Below are positions 58,339 to 64,000 of a stretch of DNA of 64,000 bases, piece after piece; within the stretch, counting starts at the first letter, position 1; each line of letters starts with the position of its first letter. The notes beneath the pieces were generated by a model. That model did no database searches, was not told the origin of the DNA, and saw only the letters and a program-made list of their open reading frames with translations. The position numbers and the translations under genes were made by a program. Origin of the DNA: Streptomyces longwoodensis (GTDB taxonomy: Bacteria; Actinomycetota; Actinomycetes; Streptomycetales; Streptomycetaceae); NCBI RefSeq assembly GCF_001514125.1, contig NZ_KQ948568.1, positions 80,775 to 144,774 of the forward strand, read 5' to 3'.

Positions 58339-58503
58339 ATGGAAAGCACCGTCGTCCGCTGTGCCGATGGGCACGTGTTCAACACCGCTTCGTTCCCGAT
58401 GCAGAAGGCCGAGCGGCTCGGTCCCGGACGCCTCGTCCGGTGCCCCCGCTGCGCCCGGCTCCGCAGCGTCGTACCGGTATCGGTCGCCCTGCAGAAGCAG
58501 TAA
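58339..58503 (+). CDS. 54-residue zinc-ribbon protein
   Basis: ATG 58339 to TAA 58503: MESTVVRCADGHVFNTASFP, then KAERLGPGRLVRCPRCARLR. Cys 8 with His 12 and a later CPRC give a probable zinc-binding knuckle pair. I recall similar short proteins in Streptomyces next to dcd. AGGA lies just before the start. It is below the usual size cut-off for gene callers, so is easily missed. Confidence 0.75.
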   Translation: MESTVVRCADGHVFNTASFPMQKAERLGPGRLVRCPRCARLRSVVPVSVALQKQ

Positions 58504-58618
58504 CGGAAGCAGTAGAGGGAGCGGCAACACCAGCAGCCGTACCGCCAGGCGGTACGCACGCACGGCGCGCGGCTCGTCCGGTTGGGGCGAGTCCGCGCGC
58601 CTTGCGTATCCTCGGGGC

Positions 58619-59194
58619 GTGCTTCTCTCAGACAAGGACATCCGGGCCGAGATCGACGCCGGGCGCGTGCGGATCGATCCTTACGACGAATCCATGGTGC
58701 AGCCGAGCAGCGTCGACGTGCGCCTCGACCGGTATTTCCGCGTGTTCGAGAACCACCGGTACCCGCACATCGACCCCTCGGTCGAGCAGGCGGACCTGAC
58801 CCGGCTCGTCGAGCCGGAGGGCGACGAGCCGTTCATCCTGCACCCCGGCGAGTTCGTCCTGGCCTCCACCTACGAGGTCATCACCCTGCCCGACGACCTC
58901 GCCTCCCGCCTGGAGGGCAAGAGCTCGCTCGGCCGGCTCGGGCTCGTGACCCACTCCACCGCCGGGTTCATCGACCCCGGCTTCAGCGGCCACGTGACCC
59001 TGGAGCTGTCCAACCTCGCCACGCTCCCCATCAAGCTGTGGCCGGGGATGAAGATCGGCCAGCTGTGCATGTTCCGGCTGAGCTCGCCGGCCGAGCACCC
59101 GTACGGCAGCGAGCGGTACGGGTCCCGGTACCAGGGGCAGCGCGGGCCCACCGCCTCCCGCTCCTACCTCAACTTCCATCGGACGCAGGTGTGA
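58619..59194 (+). CDS. dcd: dCTP deaminase
   Basis: 191 residues from GTG 58619. LLSDKDIRAEIDAGRVRIDP, VQPSSVDVRLD, LEGKSSLGRLGL and HSTAGFIDPGFSGHVTLELS match the Dcd family, the last containing the catalytic Glu; it forms a trimer and makes dUTP from dCTP for thymidylate synthesis. Length is exact for the family. The phosphoribosyltransferase starts 7 bp on, so the two are likely co-transcribed. Confidence 0.96.
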   Translation: MLLSDKDIRAEIDAGRVRIDPYDESMVQPSSVDVRLDRYFRVFENHRYPHIDPSVEQADLTRLVEPEGDEPFILHPGEFVLASTYEVITLPDDLASRLEGKSSLGRLGLVTHSTAGFIDPGFSGHVTLELSNLATLPIKLWPGMKIGQLCMFRLSSPAEHPYGSERYGSRYQGQRGPTASRSYLNFHRTQV

Positions 59195-59201
59195 GGGCCG
59201 T

Positions 59202-59711
59202 ATGAGCGACGTGCGGGAGAACCTGACCTACGAGCGCTTCGGCACCGCCGTCCGCGAGCTCGCCCAGACCATCGCCGACGACGGGTACGAGCCCGACATC
59301 GTGCTCAGCATCGCCCGCGGCGGCGTCTTCGTCGCCGGCGGCCTCGCCTACGCCCTCGACTGCAAGAACCTGCACCTGGTCAACGTCGAGTTCTACACCG
59401 GCGTCGGGACCACCCTCGAGATGCCCGTCATGCTCGCCCCGGTCCCGAACCTGATCGACTTCTCCGACAAGAAGGTCCTGATCACCGACGACGTCGCCGA
59501 CACCGGCAAGACGCTCAAGCTGGTGCGCGACTTCTGCCTGGAGACGGTCGCGGAGGTGCGCAGCGCCGTCATCTACGAGAAGCCGCACTCCCTGGTGAAG
59601 TGCGAGTACGTCTGGAAGCGCACGGACGACTGGATCAACTTCCCGTGGAGCGTTCTGCCTCCGGTGCACAAGTCCGGAGAGGCGCCGAAGGAGAACAAGG
59701 AAGCGCTCTGA
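59202..59711 (+). CDS. Phosphoribosyltransferase (hypoxanthine/xanthine type)
   Basis: 169 residues. The PRPP motif VLITDDVADTGKTL and GYEPDIVLSIARGGVFVAGG near the N-terminus fit a type I phosphoribosyltransferase close to the xanthine/hypoxanthine group. It salvages a purine or pyrimidine base with PRPP. Linked to dcd by a 7-bp gap, in keeping with nucleotide metabolism. Confidence 0.88.
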   Translation: MSDVRENLTYERFGTAVRELAQTIADDGYEPDIVLSIARGGVFVAGGLAYALDCKNLHLVNVEFYTGVGTTLEMPVMLAPVPNLIDFSDKKVLITDDVADTGKTLKLVRDFCLETVAEVRSAVIYEKPHSLVKCEYVWKRTDDWINFPWSVLPPVHKSGEAPKENKEAL

Positions 59712-59728
59712 GTCGGGTGCCGTACTGA

Positions 59729-60208
59729 TCACTGGCCGCAGGCGCACCCCGCTGCTGCCGGGGCTTCCTCCGGGGTGGTCCGGCTGGTGCAGCATCCGTC
59801 ACCGGTCGTGGTGTCGGGGGTGGCGCTCGCGCCGAGGGTGTCCGCGTCGGCCTTCACGACGTAGACCTCCCAGGGCTCCTTGCCGGGGCCGTGGACCCAC
59901 ACCTTGTCCTGGAGCGCGTAGCAGCAGGACGTGTCGTTCTCCTCGAAGGTGGCCAGGCCGGCGTCCTTGAGGCGAGCGGTGGCGGCGTGGACCTGGTCGG
60001 TCGACTCGACCTCGACGCCGAGGTGGTCCAGGCGGGTCTCCTCGCCGGGCGCGCCCTCGATGAGCACGAGCTTGAGCGGGGGCTCGGTGAGGGCGAAGTT
60101 GGCGTAGCCCTCGCGCCGCTTGGCCGGTTCGGTGCCGAACAGCTTCGCGTAGAAGGTGATCGACGCTTCCAGGTCGCTGACGCGCAGGGCGAGCTGGGCA
60201 CGGGCCAT
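59729..60208 (-). CDS. arsI: ArsI/CadI-family C-As lyase or metal-induced dioxygenase
   Basis: 159 residues from ATG 60208. A VOC-fold protein, ALRVSDLEASITFYAKLFGT, with LDHLGVEVEST giving a metal-ligand His; the ENDTSCCYALQDKVWV block places a vicinal Cys pair where ArsI binds trivalent methylarsenicals. A Cys-rich tail (GCCTS, GCACGQ) follows. ArsI cleaves the carbon-arsenic bond of methylarsenite. It diverges from arsR with a shared palindrome, so the arsenic repressor probably controls both sides. Confidence 0.88.
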   Translation of the reverse strand: MARAQLALRVSDLEASITFYAKLFGTEPAKRREGYANFALTEPPLKLVLIEGAPGEETRLDHLGVEVESTDQVHAATARLKDAGLATFEENDTSCCYALQDKVWVHGPGKEPWEVYVVKADADTLGASATPDTTTGDGCCTSRTTPEEAPAAAGCACGQ

Positions 60209-60225
60209 GACGGACTCCCATCCGG

Positions 60226-60249
60226 TTGCATTGATGTCTGTCGATGCAA
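60226..60249. promoter_or_regulatory. ArsR operator-like palindrome between arsI and arsR
   Basis: TTGCAT (60226-60231), 12-nt centre, ATGCAA (60244-60249), with further matches GA/TC inside the arms. It lies 18 bp from the arsI start and 38 bp from the arsR start, the normal place for an ArsR repressor that blocks both divergent promoters. Confidence 0.75.
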
Positions 60250-60286
60250 GATTGCGGGCTGGATCGAAGGATGTCAACATAGAGGC

Positions 60287-60694
60287 ATGTCGAAACAAGA
60301 GCTGGCGGTTCTGGGTCGGAGTGGTGACGCCGGGGCGTGCTGCCCCGGGCTGCTGACCACCCCCCTGGACGAGGAACAAGCCGCCGACCTGGCCAAGGTG
60401 TTCAAGGCCCTGGGCGATCCCGTGCGGCTGCGCCTGCTGTCGATGATCGCCTCCCGGTCGGGCGGGGAAGTGTGCGTCTGTGACCTGACCCCGGCCTTCG
60501 AGCTGTCCCAGCCGACGATCTCGCACCACCTGAAGCTGCTGCGGCAGGCGGGCCTGATCGACTGCGAGCGGCGCGGTACCTGGGTCTACTACTGGCTCGT
60601 TCCGGAGACGACCGACCGTCTCGCCGGAATCCTGACCCGTCCGGCGGGTGAGCCGTTGCCCGAGCGCACCGCGTCGGCCGGGGCCGCCTCGTGA
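60287..60694 (+). CDS. arsR: ArsR arsenic-responsive repressor
   Basis: 135 residues from ATG 60287. ArsR winged helix with FKALGDPVRLRLLSMIAS and the arsenite-binding EVCVCDLTPAF motif (Cys-Val-Cys) in the DNA-recognition region, followed by LSQPTISHHLKLLRQAGL. An extra Cys pair ACCPG lies near the N-terminus. It should be released from DNA by As(III) or Sb(III). GTGA overlap couples it to acr3. Confidence 0.94.
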   Translation: MSKQELAVLGRSGDAGACCPGLLTTPLDEEQAADLAKVFKALGDPVRLRLLSMIASRSGGEVCVCDLTPAFELSQPTISHHLKLLRQAGLIDCERRGTWVYYWLVPETTDRLAGILTRPAGEPLPERTASAGAAS

Positions 60695-61788
60695 GCGCTG
60701 CCGTACCCGAGGGGAACGTGGCCGGACGCCTGTCCTTCGTCGACCGCTACCTGGCCGTCTGGATCCTCGCGGCCATGGCCGTGGGCCTCGGTCTGGGCCG
60801 CCTGGTGCCCGGCCTGGGTGACGCGCTGGCCGAGGTGACCGTGACGGGGGTGTCCCTGCCGATCGCCCTGGGCCTGCTGGTGATGATGTACCCGGTGCTG
60901 GCCAAGGTGCGGTACGACCGCCTCGACACCGTCACCCGCGACCGCCGCCTGCTGGTGCCGTCGCTGCTGCTGAACTGGGTGGTCGGACCGGCGCTCATGT
61001 TCGCGCTGGCGTGGCTGTTCCTGCCGGACCTGCCCGCCTACCGCACCGGCCTGATCATCGTCGGCCTGGCCCGCTGCATCGCCATGGTCATCATCTGGAA
61101 CGACCTCGCCTGCGGCCACCGCGAAGCCGCCGCCGTCCTGGTCGCCCTGAACTCCGTCTTCCAGGTCATCGCCTTCTCGGCACTGGGATGGTTCTACCTC
61201 TCCGCCCTGCCCGGCCGGCTCGGCCTGCAACAGACCGGCCTGGACGTGTCCGTGTGGGAGATCGCCCGCAGCGTGCTCGTCTTCCTCGGCATCCCCCTCG
61301 CGGCCGGCTACCTCACCCGCCTCGTCGGCGAGAGGACCAAGGGCCGCGCCTGGTACGAGACCACGCTCATCCCGCGCATCGGCCCCTTCGCCCTGTACGG
61401 GCTGCTCTTCACGATCGTCGTCCTCTTCGCCCTGCAAGGCGACGCCATCACCTCACAGCCCCTCGACGTCGCCCGGATCGCCCTGCCGCTGCTGGTCTAC
61501 TTCGCCGTCATGTGGGCCGGGTCCATGGCTCTGGGCCGCGTGGTCGGTCTCGACCACTCGCGGGCCACGACGCTGGCGTTCACCGCCGCGGGCAACAACT
61601 TCGAGCTGGCCATCGCCGTCGCCATCGCCACCTTCGGGGCCACCTCGGGCCAGGCCCTCGCCGGCGTCGTCGGCCCCCTCATCGAAGTTCCCGTCCTGAT
61701 CGGCCTGGTGTACGTCGCCCTGTACGCCCGCCGCTACTTCACCGCCCCCGTCGTCCCCGCGCCCCAAGAGGACCCCGCCCATGTCTGA
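60691..61788 (+). CDS. acr3: Acr3-family arsenite efflux permease
   Basis: 365 residues with ten hydrophobic segments. LARCIAMVIIWNDLACGHRE carries the conserved Cys of Acr3 helix IV, and FTAAGNNFELAIAVAIATFG the helix IX signature. It exports As(OH)3 through the cytoplasmic membrane using the proton-motive force. Coupled to arsR by overlap and to arsC by an 8-bp overlap. Confidence 0.95.
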   Translation: MSAAVPEGNVAGRLSFVDRYLAVWILAAMAVGLGLGRLVPGLGDALAEVTVTGVSLPIALGLLVMMYPVLAKVRYDRLDTVTRDRRLLVPSLLLNWVVGPALMFALAWLFLPDLPAYRTGLIIVGLARCIAMVIIWNDLACGHREAAAVLVALNSVFQVIAFSALGWFYLSALPGRLGLQQTGLDVSVWEIARSVLVFLGIPLAAGYLTRLVGERTKGRAWYETTLIPRIGPFALYGLLFTIVVLFALQGDAITSQPLDVARIALPLLVYFAVMWAGSMALGRVVGLDHSRATTLAFTAAGNNFELAIAVAIATFGATSGQALAGVVGPLIEVPVLIGLVYVALYARRYFTAPVVPAPQEDPAHV

Positions 61789-62200
61789 CACCGCCACGCC
61801 GTCCGTGCTCTTCGTGTGCGTCCACAACGCCGGACGCTCGCAGATGGCCGCCGCCTTCCTCACCCACCTCGCGGGCGACCGCGTCCGGGTCCGTTCCGCG
61901 GGCTCCGCTCCCGCCGACGCCGTCAACCCGGCCGTCGTGGACGCCATGGCGGAGGTGGGCGTCGACATCGCCGCCGAGGTTCCCAAGGTGCTCACGGTGG
62001 AAGCGGTCCAGGCGTCCGACGTCGTCATCACGATGGGCTGCGGTGACACCTGCCCCGTGTACCCCGGGAAGCGCTACCTCGACTGGGAGCTGCCCGACCC
62101 GGCCGGGCAGGGCGTGGAAGCGGTACGCCCGATCCGCGACGAGATCGAGAAGCGCGTCCGCGGCCTGGTCGACGACATCGCACCGGTGGCCCGGCCATGA
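61781..62200 (+). CDS. arsC: Arsenate reductase, low-molecular-weight phosphatase type
   Basis: 139 residues. VLFVCVHNAGRSQMAAAF is the anion-binding CX5R loop with catalytic Cys; DVVITMGCGDTCPVYPG brings the two Cys used in the reduction relay, and DWELPDPAGQ the general acid Asp. It converts arsenate to arsenite for Acr3 export. In actinomycetes the electrons come from thioredoxin or mycothiol/mycoredoxin. Overlaps acr3 and arsN1. Confidence 0.93.
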   Translation: MSDTATPSVLFVCVHNAGRSQMAAAFLTHLAGDRVRVRSAGSAPADAVNPAVVDAMAEVGVDIAAEVPKVLTVEAVQASDVVITMGCGDTCPVYPGKRYLDWELPDPAGQGVEAVRPIRDEIEKRVRGLVDDIAPVARP

Positions 62201-62703
62201 GTACGGCCGGTGCGTACCGCGTCGTCCCGCTGGGTGCCGAGCACGCCCAGCAGGTCCTGACGATCTACCAACTCGGCATCGACGAAGGCAACGCCACCTT
62301 CGAGACCACCGCTCCGACCTGGCCGGAGTTCGACGCCGCCAAGCTTCCGCACCACCGGCACGTCGCCGTCGACGACACGGGCCGGGTACTCGGCTGGGTC
62401 GCCGCCGTGCCGGTCTCCGACCGGTGCGCGTACGCCGGCGTCGTCGAACACTCCGTGTACGTCCACCCCGCGGCACGCGGACGGAGGGTCGGCTCAGCGC
62501 TCCTGCGGGCGCTGATCGCGTCGACCGAGGCGGCCGGCATCTGGACGATCCAGTCCGGCATCTTCCCCGAGAACACCGCCAGCCTCGCGCTGCACGAGCG
62601 GGCCGCTTTCCGCGTCATCGGCACCCGCGAACGCATCGGCCGGCACCACGGCGTCTGGCGCGACGTCACCCTGGTCGAACGCCGCAGCCCTGTCGTCGTG
62701 TAG
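62197..62703 (+). CDS. arsN1: ArsN1-type GNAT N-acetyltransferase
   Basis: 168 residues of GNAT fold: YQLGIDEGNATFETTAPTWP at the N-terminus as in phosphinothricin acetyltransferases, and the acetyl-CoA motif VHPAARGRRVGSALLRALI. ArsN1 enzymes acetylate arsinothricin or phosphinothricin, so they protect against organic arsenical antibiotics. The ATG overlaps the arsC stop, placing it firmly in the operon. Confidence 0.87.
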   Translation: MSTAGAYRVVPLGAEHAQQVLTIYQLGIDEGNATFETTAPTWPEFDAAKLPHHRHVAVDDTGRVLGWVAAVPVSDRCAYAGVVEHSVYVHPAARGRRVGSALLRALIASTEAAGIWTIQSGIFPENTASLALHERAAFRVIGTRERIGRHHGVWRDVTLVERRSPVVV

Positions 62704-62790
62704 ACCGACACTCGACCGGACCGACGCTCGACGCCCGCGCCGAGGGACGGGGTGGGCCCGGCAGGGCCGTGCCCCCCGCCCGACCCACCG

Positions 62791-63747
62791 TCAGAACGTC
62801 CCCAGCTTCACTATCGACAGCAGGGCGACCAGTTGGATCGACGCCGCTCCCAGGGCCTTCGGCCACGGCAGGTCGTGGGAGCGACTGACCATCATCGTCA
62901 GGAGGGCGCCCGCCGCGACCCACGTCGCCCAGCCCAGCAGCTGCACGAACGTCGCGTCGCCGCCGAGGAACATCGCCACGACCAGGCGGGGCGCGTCCGT
63001 GAGGGACATGATCAGCATGGACAGGCCGACCGTGGGCTGCCACGCCCCGTCGCCGCCCAGCTGACGGGCCAACGTGTGGGTGACCACGCCGAGCACGAAG
63101 GCGCTGAGCACCATCGCCACGGCCGTGGTGAGCACGATCGGGACGGCGTTGGACAGCGTCGCGTTGATCGCGTCCTCGCGGGCCCCGTCGAAGCCGAACA
63201 CCGCCAGCAGGCCGTACAGGAACGTCACGATCAGGGCCGGGCCCCACATCGCGTAGTCCCGCATCCGCAGGAAGGTCGGCGCGGGCGACAGCACGATGCC
63301 CCGCAGCAGGTCCTTCCAGTGCAGCCGTGGTCCGATCGGGCCCGAGGGGGCCGCCGAACCCGCGTAGTACGTCTCGCCGCGCGTGTAGTCCTGCCCGCCC
63401 GGCCCGTACGGCGCCGCCTGCTCGTCGATCGAGAACGCCTGGGTGTGGCCCGGGTTGTTGGCCGCGTACGGGTCGTGCGGGGCGTGCGGCGGGTACGCGT
63501 CGCCGCCGAAGTACTCCGGCTCCTCGCCGCCCCGGCCGCCCTGACCGCCGTAGCCGCCGCCGTAGCCGCCCCCGTGACCACCGCCGTTGTACGGCGGCTG
63601 TCCGTCGCCCCCGCGGTACTGCGGTGGCGCGGGCGGGTAGCCGTACGACGGTCCCTGGGGCGCCTGCTGTCCGTACGGAGGGTGTTGCGGTCGCGTTTGC
63701 GGGGTCCGGCCGTCCCGGCCGCCGCGTCCGATCCTGAATCCAGCCAC
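62791..63747 (-). CDS. Yip1-family polytopic membrane protein
   Basis: 318 residues from GTG 63747 (VAGFRIGRGGRDGRTPQ), preceded by no strong ribosome site. The first 130 residues are disordered and rich in Pro, Gly and Tyr (GGGHGGGYGGGYGGQGG); the rest has about five hydrophobic segments matching the Yip1 domain (LSPAPTFLRMRDYAMWGPAL). A membrane protein of unknown role in bacteria. It converges on the arsenic operon with an 87-bp gap. Confidence 0.85.
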   Translation of the reverse strand: MAGFRIGRGGRDGRTPQTRPQHPPYGQQAPQGPSYGYPPAPPQYRGGDGQPPYNGGGHGGGYGGGYGGQGGRGGEEPEYFGGDAYPPHAPHDPYAANNPGHTQAFSIDEQAAPYGPGGQDYTRGETYYAGSAAPSGPIGPRLHWKDLLRGIVLSPAPTFLRMRDYAMWGPALIVTFLYGLLAVFGFDGAREDAINATLSNAVPIVLTTAVAMVLSAFVLGVVTHTLARQLGGDGAWQPTVGLSMLIMSLTDAPRLVVAMFLGGDATFVQLLGWATWVAAGALLTMMVSRSHDLPWPKALGAASIQLVALLSIVKLGTF

Positions 63748-63870
63748 GTCATCGAACGTACCCGTTCCCGGCGACGGACGGGTCCGGCCCCCGGCCGCCC
63801 GGGGGCCTTTGCGGCCGACCTGTGACATCCCCTAAGGGAATCCCCGGAACGTCCTCGCCCCTCACGACAC

Positions 63871-63909
63871 GACCGCCCCCGCACCCTTCAGCAGGGCGCG
63901 GGGGCGGTC
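63871..63909 (-). terminator. Terminator after the gene at the right edge
   Basis: GACCGCCCCCGC (63871-63882) and GCGGGGGCGGTC (63898-63909) form a 12-bp stem with an inner CCCT/AGGG pair. It follows the stop at 63936 on the minus strand. Confidence 0.85.
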
Positions 63910-63935
63910 GGCGGCTGGTCGGCCGGTGCCGTCGG

Positions 63936-64000
63936 TTACTTCACCGGCTCCGGTTCCGGCGCCGTCTCCGGCTCCGGGGCGTCCTCCGGGCCGGCCGGGG
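63936..64000 (-). CDS. C-terminal end of a gene running off the window
   Basis: On the minus strand the final 21 codons read GPAGPEDAPEPETAPEPEPV, then K and a TAA stop (63936-63938), just before the terminator. The Pro/Glu-rich tail gives no family. Strand and frame rest on the position of the stop relative to the terminator. Confidence 0.5.
   Translation of the reverse strand, partial: PAGPEDAPEPETAPEPEPVK

Overview
The window is about 73% G+C with strong third-position G/C bias, frequent GTG starts, and gene families typical of the genus: an AfsR-like SARP regulator, ANTAR proteins, zinc-ribbon and cold-shock proteins of families named after S. coelicolor genes, and a DrrAB-type exporter. 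It reads as a chromosomal segment of a Streptomyces species. I see no transposase, integrase, phage gene, CRISPR array or antibiotic gene cluster. Most of it looks like ordinary chromosome with several local scars.

Left part (1-17 kb). A DrrAB-type exporter (cut by the window edge) converges on a large AfsR-like regulator. Next come an XRE/TPR regulator with its own palindrome, a GAF-ANTAR protein and a lipoprotein. A Ni/Co transporter follows, with a cobalamin riboswitch and a divergent ArsR-type repressor that share a palindrome. Then come a nucleoside hydrolase, a GH13 glucosidase, a DUF4142 protein, a mannanase-like lipoprotein and an M23 peptidase. Two nuclease-family genes here are decayed (5.0 kb and 14.3 kb).

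Middle (17-45 kb). At 17.7 kb two convergent secreted-protein genes, one of them lysyl-oxidase-like, run into each other with both 3' ends missing. Beyond lie a TerD-nuclease fusion, a second GAF-ANTAR protein, and a four-gene glycosyltransferase/methyltransferase operon divergent from a two-component system. A pectate lyase with a LacI-type operator follows, then a three-gene MoxR ATPase/VWA-metallopeptidase locus that ends in an 18-copy tandem repeat array. After that come an SDR, a small-molecule kinase with a perfect CebR-type box, a zinc-ribbon protein, a VOC protein, a GCS2 ligase, an ECF41 sigma factor, and an NDH-2-like flavoprotein with a Rex-like operator.

Right part (44.5-64 kb). 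Two paralogous cold-shock clusters (44.6-47.0 and 54.3-55.5 kb) share cspA upstream elements. Between them are a BlaI/M56 pair, terB, a polysaccharide deacetylase, a DUF1877-like protein with pentapeptide repeats, an XRE membrane protein, a DUF4232 lipoprotein and a MerR regulator. The end holds tRNA-Gly(CCC), a 54-residue zinc-ribbon gene, dcd, a phosphoribosyltransferase, a complete arsenic locus (arsI divergent from arsR-acr3-arsC-arsN1), a Yip1-family membrane protein and the tail of one more gene.

The candidates that best repay follow-up are the TerD-nuclease fusion, the MoxR/VWA locus with its repeat array, the double gene truncation at 17.7 kb, and the paired cold-shock clusters with shared upstream elements.
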